Shown piece by piece: positions 46,856 to 55,391 of a DNA stretch of 56,017 bases (positions are counted from its first letter, which is position 1; every line of letters starts with the position of its first letter). The stretch covers positions 1-56,017 of the forward strand of contig JAZDMO010000013.1 in the NCBI GenBank assembly GCA_043800905.1. The letters are read 5' to 3'. Source of the stretch: JAHITU01 sp043800905. GTDB lineage: Bacteria > Patescibacteriota > Minisyncoccia > Phycocordibacterales > UBA12079. Below the pieces are notes generated by a model, which saw nothing but the letters and a program-made list of their open reading frames with translations, was not told the origin of the DNA and did no database searches. The translations under genes and the position numbers were made by a program.

Positions 46856-49192
46856 TTACTCAGCCTCTTCAACAGGAACCTCTTCTGTTGAAGTCTGGGT
46901 AGTTTCGGTTGCCTGTTCTAGCCCATAAAACAAATTGCGACCAGCTTTTGCATTTTCAATGATAGTGTCGATAGTTGTGTCTTGTGGATTCAATTCTTTA
47001 ACAATATTGAATTGAGCTAAAGCTTTTTCAGTCTCTTTGGCCACATAATAGTTAACTCCTAACAAATATCTAGCATCAATATAATAAGGACTTAAAATTA
47101 CAGCTTGTTCAAGAACAGCAACTGCCTCTTCGGTATTGTCTAAATTATAATCTAATAAACCTAATTGGAAGTAAGCTTGTGGATCAGTTTGGTTCGCCTT
47201 AACTAAGGCTCTTAAAATATTCAAGGCCTCATCATTATTTTTAGCATCTAATTCAATCTGAGCTAACATATAATAAGCATCTGAATAATTATTTTTAAAT
47301 TGAATGGCTCCAACAATATATTCCTTTGCCTTATCAATATTTTCATTTGCCAACTCTAAATTAGCTAAATTCAAAACCAAAGAAGGATTAGTTGGGTTTA
47401 ATTCCAAAGCCTTAAAATAACTCTGTGTAGCTGTATCATAAGCTCCTTCTGTTTTTAATGGAACAATATTTGCGTAAACCTTACCAATATTCGCCCAGTT
47501 AAGATAATTGTCTTTATCTGCCTTTATCGCCATTTGAGAATAAATTGTAGCATTACCAAAAATTCTCTGGAATTCTTCCTGTAAAGTTTTTTCATCAACA
47601 CCTTCTTGATTAAATAATGCTTGTAATTGTAATAAACTTAAATCACTTAAAGATCGATAATAAAAATCTGTCTCAAAGGTATTAGCTGCTTTATTCATCA
47701 ATTCAAATGACTTGTTTAAATCGCCATCAATATTTACAGCGGTTACTGCTTTTTGAAACTGTGATGAAGCTAAAACTTTTTCTCCTGAAACAAAAGATGT
47801 ATAGGCCGTAAAGATAACAAGCAAAGTAGCTCCAGTTAAAAAAGAAATAGATTTTCCTTTATTCGAAATAAAAGTTATTTTATTTTGTAAAATAATATTT
47901 TCTGAATAAATTAAAGAAAGTAACAATCCTAAGAACAAGAAAGTTAAACTTAACAAAACAACCCCTGGATTGTAAATAAACAAGAAAAGAACTAAATACA
48001 AGACCGCAAAATAAACAACAGCAGAAACAAAATGATTAATAGGATTTAAACGACTCGCCTTCAACAATCTTGCTCCAAAAAATAAAATAATTCCCAAGAA
48101 AAGCAACCACCCAAAAAATCCTAACACTCCAACCGTCACCAAAGAAGAAACTATAAAATTTGAACCCATAGGGAAACTAGCATTCCAAAATTCCGAACTA
48201 TTTACCTCTATCGGTTTTTTACTAATCCATTCTTTTTCAAAAGAATCAGGACCAGCTCCTAAAAATAATTTCTTTAAATTACTCATTTCAACCAAACCTA
48301 AAGTACTACTTACAGAAGGCCTTACCTCTAAATTTGAGATTTTCAAACGATTTGGAAGGAAATTGGCAACGGTACTTGAAAAAACAAAAACCAAAGAAAG
48401 AATTAGCACAACAATAGGAGTTACAGGAATTTTTTTATCCACGAAAACAAAAGAATAGATAGCGATCAATGCAGAAAATATAGCTAATGAAATCCAAAGA
48501 GCCCCAAAATTAACTAAAGCGATAAAAAATAAACTTAAAGCTAAAATTACGTAAGTAAGAGTTAAGCCTTTTTTATTGTTTCTCATAAATAAACCAGCAA
48601 CCAAAGACAAGACAGAAATTAAACCTAAGAAAATACCTAGCTCACTCCAAGACCCAATTAAATTATCTATAACGCCAGTTAATAAACCTAAAGACAAAAA
48701 ACTAGGACCAACAAATAATCTAATTAAATGGACAACCATCATAATTACCGAAGAAAAAATTAAAGCCCCAAAAATAGAAAGAATTTTATTTTTATTTATC
48801 TTTATTTTTGAAACCAATAGAAATAACAAAAATAAAGTAAAGACAAAAGCAAAGGTAGTAGTTTCAAAATCTTTCCCAATAAGGTTAATCATAATCGAAC
48901 CAGAAGATAAAGAAGAAATTAAATAAACTGCAGGAACAAGTACTAAAGAAAAAGATAGTAAAAAACGAGGAGTTTCTATTTCTTTAGTTTTAAATTTGCT
49001 TATCCACCAAAAAATCGTCAACACAAAAACGGTCAACATTAGTAAACCGAATTTACCAGTGATTCCAGCAAAAAAGACCGAAGGAATAAAAAATAAAGGC
49101 ATTAAAAAAGTAAAAGCCACTAAAATAAAGAAAAAGAAGTTATCAAAAAAACCATTTTTCTTTGTTTCGATTGCACTATCAAAATTTTCCAT
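46856..49192 (-). CDS. O-antigen ligase-like membrane protein with TPR domain
   Basis: 778 residues. About 12 membrane helices in 15-470 with a large loop near 300-330 (FLGAGPDSFEKEWISKKP), as in Wzy_C/O-antigen ligase proteins, then a tetratricopeptide domain from about 480 to 760 (for example AYFQLGLLDYNLDNTEEAVA) and an acidic end. Such fusions are frequent in CPR genomes and may transfer glycans to surface proteins; acceptor unknown. Operon with murJ. Confidence 0.78.
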   Translation of the reverse strand: MENFDSAIETKKNGFFDNFFFFILVAFTFLMPLFFIPSVFFAGITGKFGLLMLTVFVLTIFWWISKFKTKEIETPRFLLSFSLVLVPAVYLISSLSSGSIMINLIGKDFETTTFAFVFTLFLLFLLVSKIKINKNKILSIFGALIFSSVIMMVVHLIRLFVGPSFLSLGLLTGVIDNLIGSWSELGIFLGLISVLSLVAGLFMRNNKKGLTLTYVILALSLFFIALVNFGALWISLAIFSALIAIYSFVFVDKKIPVTPIVVLILSLVFVFSSTVANFLPNRLKISNLEVRPSVSSTLGLVEMSNLKKLFLGAGPDSFEKEWISKKPIEVNSSEFWNASFPMGSNFIVSSLVTVGVLGFFGWLLFLGIILFFGARLLKASRLNPINHFVSAVVYFAVLYLVLFLFIYNPGVVLLSLTFLFLGLLLSLIYSENIILQNKITFISNKGKSISFLTGATLLVIFTAYTSFVSGEKVLASSQFQKAVTAVNIDGDLNKSFELMNKAANTFETDFYYRSLSDLSLLQLQALFNQEGVDEKTLQEEFQRIFGNATIYSQMAIKADKDNYLNWANIGKVYANIVPLKTEGAYDTATQSYFKALELNPTNPSLVLNLANLELANENIDKAKEYIVGAIQFKNNYSDAYYMLAQIELDAKNNDEALNILRALVKANQTDPQAYFQLGLLDYNLDNTEEAVAVLEQAVILSPYYIDARYLLGVNYYVAKETEKALAQFNIVKELNPQDTTIDTIIENAKAGRNLFYGLEQATETTQTSTEEVPVEEAE

Positions 49193-49295
49193 TGTAAATA
49201 AAAATTAGATTATTAATAATATATATTTATATGTAAAAATTATATCTCTTATACAAACAAAAACAAACCCCTAGTTGTTGATAAAAGAGAAAAAT

Positions 49296-50354
49296 TTAAC
49301 TTATTAAAGAAATTACCATTCCTAAAATAGCAAAAATAATTCCTAACACCCAATATCGCATTGTGACCTTATAGCTCGGCCAACCTAGAGCCTCAAAATG
49401 ATGATGAACAGGAGCCACTAAAAATATCTTTTTTCCTTTTCTTGTTTTTTTAGAAATAACTTGAAGAACATCAGAAACAACAGTAGCAAAAAGAGGAAAA
49501 GCAATCACCGGTAAAATTAAAACCTGACCTGTTAAAAAAGCAACTACCGTTAAAGTAATGGTTAAGCCTAAAATACCAGTTTCTGACATATAAAAACGTG
49601 CTGGCGGAATATTGAACCAAAGAAAAGCTAAGATCCCGCCGACAACCACCGCACAAAAAGCGGCTAAATCTATTTGATTTTGAAAAAAGGCAATTCCTGC
49701 ATAGGCTGAAAAAATTGTAGCCAATACCCCACCAGACAAACCATCAATTCCGTCGATCACTCCACTCGCGAACAAAGCCAACATGACCAACATAAAAAAA
49801 GGAATAAACAATAAACCTAATTCCCAACTCCCCCAAAAAGGAACGTGCACTGATGAAACTCCTAATTTAAAATAAAACCAAGCAGCTCCAATTAAACCAA
49901 TCCATAATACAATGGAAATTCTTGTCTTTAAAGAAAGACCGCCAGCAATATATTTTCCATTACCAGAAACTACCAAAATATCATCAAGCAAACCTACTAA
50001 AGAGCCCGCAATTAAAGTAAATAAAGGTAACCAAGTTTGATTTCGACTCATAAAATCCATTTTTTGAGAAAAATCAGTTGGAAATAAAATTGAAATAAAC
50101 CAAAAAACAAATATAGTAAACAGAACGCTCACCCAAATGACTACCCCTCCCATTCTCGGAGTATTGGTATCTTTTTCTTTATGTAATTCATTAAAAATAG
50201 GAGTACCCCCTCCTCCCAAACCGGCAGCTTTCCCAGACTTTTTTTTCCACATTTTATATTTATATAAATAATGAGTTAAAAAAGGAGCAAAAGCTAAACC
50301 CGCAAAAAAAGAAATTACCCAAGGTATAAAAATTTTAACAACATTCATTATCAT
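49296..50354 (-). CDS. mraY: Phospho-N-acetylmuramoyl-pentapeptide-transferase
   Basis: 352 residues, about ten membrane helices. LVGLLDDILVV with Asp124 and Asp125, GVIDGIDGLSGG, and VAPVHHHFEALGWPSYKVTM are the MraY signatures. Makes lipid I from UDP-MurNAc-pentapeptide. The region before TPRMGG carries a glycine-rich insertion (AAGLGGGGTPIFNELHKEKD). ATG overlaps the dacA stop (ATGA). Confidence 0.94.
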   Translation of the reverse strand: MIMNVVKIFIPWVISFFAGLAFAPFLTHYLYKYKMWKKKSGKAAGLGGGGTPIFNELHKEKDTNTPRMGGVVIWVSVLFTIFVFWFISILFPTDFSQKMDFMSRNQTWLPLFTLIAGSLVGLLDDILVVSGNGKYIAGGLSLKTRISIVLWIGLIGAAWFYFKLGVSSVHVPFWGSWELGLLFIPFFMLVMLALFASGVIDGIDGLSGGVLATIFSAYAGIAFFQNQIDLAAFCAVVVGGILAFLWFNIPPARFYMSETGILGLTITLTVVAFLTGQVLILPVIAFPLFATVVSDVLQVISKKTRKGKKIFLVAPVHHHFEALGWPSYKVTMRYWVLGIIFAILGMVISLIS

Positions 50355-51340
50355 ATAAGTTTTTGAACATCTCGATTAAACTCATTTTTTAAACTAGCCC
50401 AAATAAGTTTTTCTACGTCGCTAAAACGCTCTTCTTTTGTAGAACCTAAAACAGAAATAATTATTTTATGATTCATTCCTAGATCAAAAGCCATTACTAA
50501 ATTTCCGCCAGCTAAATCGGTATAACCAGTTTTTGAAGCTACCACCCCCGGAAGTCTGTCCACAATAATATTTGTATTAGAAATTTCATGTGTTGCTATG
50601 TCGGAATTAAGAACTAAATTTCCATAAGAACTCGCCTCTAATAAACTAGGATATTCCCTTAAAATTGTTTCCATTAAAATAGCCATATCTTTTGCTGAAC
50701 CATAACCGCCACTAATATTAGCATTAACATCCAAGCCTGATTCGTTTAAAAAATAAGACTGTCTCATTCCTAAATTCTTCGATTCAGTATTCATTTTATC
50801 AATAAAAGAACTCGCCAAATCTAAATTAAAATTTTCATCGTCCACAGCGAAAGCACTCTGAACAGAAGCTAAGGCTCGAGCCCCATCATTAGAAGATGTC
50901 ACCAAAACAAAATCCAAAAAATCTTTTAAGTTCCACCTTTCTCCTAAAACTAAACCGCTGTCGCCTTCATTAGCTAAGTCATTTTCATCAATTTCTACTA
51001 AAGTTTTTTCTGGATTTATTTTAGAAGCAACTAAACTAGTCATTAACTTAGTTAAAGAAGCAAGTGGAAGTTGAATCTCTCCATTCAACTCAGCGATAGT
51101 TTCTCCAGTTTGAAGATCTAAAATATAATAAGACTTAGCTGATAAAGCTAAATCCTTAAAAAGGTTTTCCTTGGAAGGATTCTCCATACTAACCAAAGCG
51201 GTTTTATCCAGCATTGATTTTTCGTATTCTAATTGAAAATATAAAACCGTTTGTAAGGCTAAGAAAACCACCCCTGAAAAAACTAACATTAAAACTGTTA
51301 CTACTATCTCTTTTTTTGTTATTTTCAATTCAATATCCAT
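50351..51340 (-). CDS. dacA: D-alanyl-D-alanine carboxypeptidase (PBP5/S11 class)
   Basis: 329 residues. N-terminal membrane anchor (about 11-35), then the S11 penicillin-binding domain with SLTK (S95, K98), SSN (149-151) and KTG (270-272). Removes the last D-Ala of stem peptides. No C-terminal amphipathic anchor because the N-terminal one replaces it. The first 45 residues are duplicated in the tiny gene immediately upstream. Confidence 0.93.
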   Translation of the reverse strand: MDIELKITKKEIVVTVLMLVFSGVVFLALQTVLYFQLEYEKSMLDKTALVSMENPSKENLFKDLALSAKSYYILDLQTGETIAELNGEIQLPLASLTKLMTSLVASKINPEKTLVEIDENDLANEGDSGLVLGERWNLKDFLDFVLVTSSNDGARALASVQSAFAVDDENFNLDLASSFIDKMNTESKNLGMRQSYFLNESGLDVNANISGGYGSAKDMAILMETILREYPSLLEASSYGNLVLNSDIATHEISNTNIIVDRLPGVVASKTGYTDLAGGNLVMAFDLGMNHKIIISVLGSTKEERFSDVEKLIWASLKNEFNRDVQKLI

Positions 51341-51343
51341 TTT

Positions 51344-51511
51344 TTAAATAATTATTTTAAATTCAAAAGAAGCTGTTTTTAAAAGATTCCTTTCATACTG
51401 TAATTCGTAAAATAAAATAGTCTGAACAAACAAAAAAAATAGAACGGAAATAATCATTAAATAACCAGCTAATCTCAATTCTTTCTTTTTCATTTTTAAT
51501 TGAAAATTCAT
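51344..51511 (-). CDS. 55-residue membrane miniprotein, copy of the DacA anchor
   Basis: Reads MNFQLKMKKKELRLAGYLMI, then ISVLFFLFVQTILFYELQYE, then RNLLKTASFEFKIII. It aligns residue by residue with DacA 1-47 (MDIELKITKKEIVVTVLMLV and QTVLYFQLEYEKSMLDKTA), stopping where the DacA catalytic domain would begin. It ends 3 nt before the dacA ATG, in the same transcript (TATAAT about 17 nt before its ATG). Either a functional membrane partner or the remnant of a tandem dacA duplication. Confidence 0.7.
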   Translation of the reverse strand: MNFQLKMKKKELRLAGYLMIISVLFFLFVQTILFYELQYERNLLKTASFEFKIII

Positions 51512-51545
51512 TTTTTTATTTATATTTAATTATAATCAAAAAAGA

Positions 51546-52136
51546 TTATTCAATATTGTTATTAATCATTTCTATCTTTTCATATTCTTTTTTAACTTCA
51601 TCATATTCTGGAAGTTCTTCAATTTTTGAAATTCCCAAATAAGATAATAAATTAAAAGAAGGGGCATACAAATAACTTCGTGAATCTTGTGGATTATCTT
51701 TTTTTTCTATCAACCCTCGAATGTATAAATTCCTTAAAATAAAATTAGAATTTACTCCTCGAATATAATCAATATTGGCTCTAGTTATGGGTCCTTTATA
51801 TAATACTATGGATAAAGTTTCCAGACCAGCCGAGCCTAAATCCTTTACCAATTCTTCTTTTCTTAAAAATTCTATTTTTTCTGACATTTCAGGAGATGTT
51901 CCTAAAGATAAAGAATCATCATTTTTTAACAAAACAAGGCCTCTATCTTCTAACTTATTTTCTAAAACCAAAACAGCGTCTTCTATTTCTTCAAGACTTG
52001 TTTCTAAAATTTTAGCTAATTCATTTTTTTTAATTGGTTCTGCTTTAAAAAAAAGAATTGATTCAATTTGTGCTCCTAAACTTAACATGATTTTAATTGA
52101 TAGTTTTTGGTTTATAGAAGAAAATATTTTTTCCAT
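51546..52136 (-). CDS. scpB: Segregation and condensation protein B
   Basis: 196 residues. Two winged-helix domains: IESILFFKAEPIKKNELAKI (24-43) and LETLSIVLYKGPITRANIDYIRGV-type segment (about 105-130), ending in LLSYLGISKIEELPEYDEV. Kleisin-partner of ScpA in the SMC complex. A weak AGAAGGA lies before the ATG. 51 nt downstream of scpA. Confidence 0.92.
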   Translation of the reverse strand: MEKIFSSINQKLSIKIMLSLGAQIESILFFKAEPIKKNELAKILETSLEEIEDAVLVLENKLEDRGLVLLKNDDSLSLGTSPEMSEKIEFLRKEELVKDLGSAGLETLSIVLYKGPITRANIDYIRGVNSNFILRNLYIRGLIEKKDNPQDSRSYLYAPSFNLLSYLGISKIEELPEYDEVKKEYEKIEMINNNIE

Positions 52137-52187
52137 AAAAATTATTCCTTCTTAAATCTTAATTCCTAAATTTTTTCTCTTTATTTA

Positions 52188-52946
52188 TTAATTGTAATCG
52201 GGAGTTTCTATTCGCTGGTTTTCCATTTTAATTTCTCCAAAACAGGCTTCTTGCTTTACAATCAACATTCCCTGCTTAACTAATTCCAACATCGCTAAAA
52301 AACTAACTACCGCATTTATTTTTTCTTCCTTAGATAAAACTTTTTTTTCAGCGGTTCCTGAAAATTGTCCAAAAGTAAGAGAAAAAGAGTTTTTTATTCT
52401 TTCACTTAAATTTTCAATAACCTCTTCTAAAGAAATTATTTTATCCACCAAAGCTTTCGGAGGAACGATTTCCTGAGGAATATTTTTTAATAAATTCTTA
52501 ATAGAAAATAACAAACTATTCTTCTTAATACTTTTATCTGGAGAAAAAATTACTTCCTTCTTATTATTGGGTTCTCGAAAAAAAATAATATTTTTAGCAA
52601 ATCTTTTTTGTACGTGTTGACTGAGATGTTTAATTCTCTGATACTCTTTTAAACGATTTTCTAAATCTTCAATACTTTGTTCTTCTTCCCTGCTCAAATC
52701 TAATGTAGGCAAAAGAGATTTTGATTTGATTAACATTAAAATAGAAGCGGTTAAAACAAAATCGGCTGAAGACTCAAGAGAATATTCTTTAATTTTTTCT
52801 AAATAACGCATATAATCATCAGTTATTTCTCCTAAAGAAATATCAGATATATGCATTTTCCTATCCTCTATCAAACGCAACAATAAATCCAGAGGCCCCG
52901 AAAAGGCTTCCAAATTCACCTTGTATTTTCCGTCCGAAAGCGGCAT
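52188..52946 (-). CDS. scpA: Segregation and condensation protein A (kleisin)
   Basis: 252 residues. YKVNLEAFSGPLDLLLRLIEDRK at the start and the C-terminal FLAMLELVKQGMLIVKQEAC are the ScpA hallmarks; bridges the SMC heads. smc itself is not in the window. TATAAT (52953-52958) lies exactly 6 nt before the ATG: leaderless mRNA predicted. Confidence 0.94.
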   Translation of the reverse strand: MPLSDGKYKVNLEAFSGPLDLLLRLIEDRKMHISDISLGEITDDYMRYLEKIKEYSLESSADFVLTASILMLIKSKSLLPTLDLSREEEQSIEDLENRLKEYQRIKHLSQHVQKRFAKNIIFFREPNNKKEVIFSPDKSIKKNSLLFSIKNLLKNIPQEIVPPKALVDKIISLEEVIENLSERIKNSFSLTFGQFSGTAEKKVLSKEEKINAVVSFLAMLELVKQGMLIVKQEACFGEIKMENQRIETPDYN

Positions 52947-52952
52947 TTAAAT

Positions 52953-52958
52953 ATTATA
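52953..52958 (-). promoter_or_regulatory. -10 box of scpA, leaderless spacing
   Basis: TATAAT on the minus strand, 6 nt before the ATG at 52946. Confidence 0.65.
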
Positions 52959-53015
52959 CACTGTTTTTTAATTTAAAAAATAAAAACTGTTTAAAACTTA
53001 AAACTCTCCGAACAT

Positions 53016-53043
53016 AAAAACGGGGAGGTCGAACCTCCCCATT
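53016..53043 (-). terminator. Terminator downstream of the sRNA and ECF locus
   Basis: GGGGAGGT pairs with ACCTCCCC around TCGA, then GTTTTTATG on the minus strand. Confidence 0.8.
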
Positions 53044-53063
53044 TTTATATTAAAAAATAGAAA

Positions 53064-53142
53064 TGAAAAAAGCCAGAATTCCCGAAGGAAAACTGACTCT
53101 TTTCATAGTACCTAAGTAATGGCAAGCCATAACTCAAGTACT
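53064..53142 (-). ncRNA. Candidate 80-nt small RNA, two hairpins
   Basis: Promoter TTGACT (53171-53176), 16 nt, TAATAT (53149-53154), start near 53142. First hairpin 53107-53142 pairs AGTAC, AGT, ATGGC with GCCAT, ACT, GTACT; second 53072-53097 pairs GTCAG, TTCC with GGAA, CTGGC around TTCG, followed by TTTTTTC. No frame. Sits between the ECF-controlled locus and scpA. Family not recognised. Confidence 0.6.
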
Positions 53143-53184
53143 TCCTATATATTAGCAGAAACTTTTTCAAAGTCAAGCTTTTTT

Positions 53185-53652
53185 CTATGAGTTATCCACA
53201 GTTCCTTTTCTGTTACCAAAACCATTTCCTCTTCCTTCACCCATTCCTCTACTATATCCATCCATAAGTCCAAAGCTTCTGTTAATCCCTAATTCATCAA
53301 AAATTGCTTTGGCTCCATCAAAATCACCGTTCATCATCAACAAATGCGCTTCTGCAAATTGACCATAATTCTCTTCTGTAATTTGACCTAACATTTCTTG
53401 ATGTCTAGTTTGCATTCTTGCCACCTGTTCATTAAAATTCTGATTTTCTTGCGCTACCCATTCTCCATAAGTCCCATTTTCAAAAATAGATCTCATTTGA
53501 GCTTGTCTCGCTTCACGAATTTGTTCCATTTCTGCTTTACGAGTTTCTGAATTAAAATTAGAAACCTCGTTTCCAGCTAAAGCTGTACTAATACCAGCCG
53601 TTAATAATAAAGTTAGCACTGCTAAACCTATAATTTTGTTTTTATTTTGCAT
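53185..53652 (-). CDS. Exported Spy/CpxP-like small protein
   Basis: 155 residues. Cleavable signal peptide (1-27, IIGLAVLTLLLTAGISTALA-G). Mature protein is helical and rich in Met, Gln and Glu (EQIREARQAQMRSIFENGTY, then ARMQTRHQEMLGQITEENYG) like periplasmic CpxP/ZraP/Spy proteins but without a clear LTxxQ motif; it ends in a glycine-rich tail (GRGNGFGNRKG). Lies downstream of an ECF sigma factor and a membrane protein, probably in their regulon. Confidence 0.65.
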   Translation of the reverse strand: MQNKNKIIGLAVLTLLLTAGISTALAGNEVSNFNSETRKAEMEQIREARQAQMRSIFENGTYGEWVAQENQNFNEQVARMQTRHQEMLGQITEENYGQFAEAHLLMMNGDFDGAKAIFDELGINRSFGLMDGYSRGMGEGRGNGFGNRKGTVDNS

Positions 53653-53773
53653 ATAATTTAAATCCTTTAATTTATAATCTATAATTACAATAAACTGTAA
53701 TTTATTGTTGCAGGTGTCCTACATCTATTATTACGAGATAAAAGATTTTTTCTTTCAAAAAATAAAAATCAAT

Positions 53774-54604
53774 TTAATATTCTATCGTTCGATGCATTCT
53801 TCCTTCCATCATTCTCGGCATCATCCCTCTCATATGTTGATTCATTTCATCAAAAATTTCTTTGTTAAAAAATTCCATGTCTTCCATTATACGTCTCATC
53901 CCCTCAAAAGGTCTTAACATATCTGCATTGAAACAGTTTTTTTCACATTCAAATTCTTCTCCCACAATTTTTATTCTAGAGCCTTTTCGCAAAATATTTT
54001 TAGGAACAAGTCTTAAAATATCATCGGATAAAGAAATTTCCCAAATAACCCCATTTTCATCTTCTAAAACCATTTGATTTTCATCGACACTTAAAATTTC
54101 TCCTGCCAAAAAACCACTTTCTGGTTTTTGCCAGATTCCCACTCGCGGATCCATTATTTGATGATAAGGAGCAGGGATTTTTTTGAAAACTTTTTCATCA
54201 AAAAAACCAGCCAAACCAATATTATAAAAAGTTAAACCCAACAAAAAACTTGCCACTAGAGTTCCCCCTAAAATTACAGAAAGATGATATTTATAAGCCT
54301 TTTGAGTTTTTTGAATATTCAAATAAGCCACTAGCATAAACAAAATTAAAAAAATTATCCAAAAATAAGGCAACGTCAAAACCACAAACTTAGTCATACC
54401 GTCACTTAAACGCATATATAAATCCCAATCATTATTTAAAAGAGTATTTAAAATAACCGCCACTGAAATTCCTCCAATTAAAATTGATAAAACAAAAGCT
54501 CCCCAAAAAAAAGAATCTTTCAAAACAAACTCCCATTTGGGGGTCGGAGAAATTTTTTCCTGTTGAATTTTGTTTATTATTTTTTCTGCTAAGTTATTTT
54601 TCAT
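53774..54604 (-). CDS. Membrane protein of the ECF locus, possible anti-sigma
   Basis: 276 residues. Short N-terminal cytoplasmic part (1-28), three membrane helices (about 32-52, 74-94, 105-127), then an extracytoplasmic beta-rich domain (165-225, GEILSVDENQMVLEDENGVI, KNILRKGSRIKIVGEEFECE) with two cysteines, and a Met/His-rich tail (HMRGMMPRMMEGRMHRTIEY) that looks like a metal-binding sequence. Position directly after the sigma gene suggests the anti-sigma or sensor; no zinc-anti-sigma motif seen. Confidence 0.6.
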   Translation of the reverse strand: MKNNLAEKIINKIQQEKISPTPKWEFVLKDSFFWGAFVLSILIGGISVAVILNTLLNNDWDLYMRLSDGMTKFVVLTLPYFWIIFLILFMLVAYLNIQKTQKAYKYHLSVILGGTLVASFLLGLTFYNIGLAGFFDEKVFKKIPAPYHQIMDPRVGIWQKPESGFLAGEILSVDENQMVLEDENGVIWEISLSDDILRLVPKNILRKGSRIKIVGEEFECEKNCFNADMLRPFEGMRRIMEDMEFFNKEIFDEMNQHMRGMMPRMMEGRMHRTIEY

Positions 54605-54639
54605 ATAAATTAATTTGTAAAGTTATAAAGTTTTCTCTA

Positions 54640-54780
54640 GATCGCTTCGTTAGAAGATTTTTTAAATTTTTTCAAAAATTTAAAAAATCTTCTACCTCGC
54701 GAAGACGAACCAGAGGTTCGTCATTGCGAGATTTTTGTCCGCCTCAGGCGGACAAAAATCGTGGCAATCCATTTTTTAAT
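54640..54780. repeat. Palindromic repeat between the sigma gene and its neighbour
   Basis: AGATTTTTTAAATTTTT pairs with AAAAATTTAAAAAATCT, then GACGAACC/GGTTCGTC, CGTCATTGCGAG, GTCCGCCTCAGGCGGAC and GTGGCAATCC. Together one long foldback. Confidence 0.7.
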
Positions 54781-54795
54781 TTTTAATTAATTTTC

Positions 54796-55374
54796 TCATA
54801 TTTTTATATTAGATTTATTTAATCTATCTAAAAATTGTTTTTTTGCTCTATTCAACAAAGTCGCAATAGTTCCTTCCGGTTTTTTTAAAATATCTGAAAT
54901 TTCAGCATAACTTTTTTCTTCCAAAAATCTTAAAATTAAAACTTCTCTGTATTTTAAATCCATTTTTTCTAAAATTAAAAAAACGTCTTTTTTTAAATCT
55001 TTCAAATTTAAATCTTTTTCTAAATCCCAATCATCAGCTAAATTTTTAATGAATTCTTCTCCCTCGTTATCAAAACGAACAGCGGTTGTTTTATTTTTAA
55101 ATTTACGATAATTAGAAATCACCTCATTATGAGTAATACGATAAATCCATGAAGAAAATTTCAATGAAGTGTCAAAACCATTTAAATTTTTATAAACCTT
55201 AATGAAAACATCCTGCAAAACATCTTCCATACTGTCTTTGTCTAAATTAGAAATTCTAGCTATATAACGAGAAAGCTTTTCTTCATATCTTCTTACTAAA
55301 TATAAAAAAGCATCTTGGTCTGTTAAAACCAAGCCAACCAATTCTTCATCTGTTTTTTGTTCTATATCTTCCAT
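54796..55374 (-). CDS. ECF-type sigma-70 factor
   Basis: 192 residues. Region 2 (about 15-95, AFLYLVRRYEEKLSRYIARI, DVLQDVFIKVYKNLNGFD, FSSWIYRITHNEVISNYRK) and region 4 (about 135-190, LKYREVLILRFLEEKSYAEI-SDILKKPEGTIATLLNRAKK). No region 1 or 3. TATAAT (55383-55388) is 8 nt before the ATG. Heads a locus with a membrane protein and an exported helical protein, probably an envelope stress circuit. Confidence 0.92.
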   Translation of the reverse strand: MEDIEQKTDEELVGLVLTDQDAFLYLVRRYEEKLSRYIARISNLDKDSMEDVLQDVFIKVYKNLNGFDTSLKFSSWIYRITHNEVISNYRKFKNKTTAVRFDNEGEEFIKNLADDWDLEKDLNLKDLKKDVFLILEKMDLKYREVLILRFLEEKSYAEISDILKKPEGTIATLLNRAKKQFLDRLNKSNIKI

Positions 55375-55382
55375 AAATAAAA

Positions 55383-55388
55383 ATTATA
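55383..55388 (-). promoter_or_regulatory. -10 box of the sigma gene, near-leaderless
   Basis: TATAAT on the minus strand, 8 nt before the ATG at 55374. Confidence 0.55.
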
Positions 55389-55391
55389 ACA

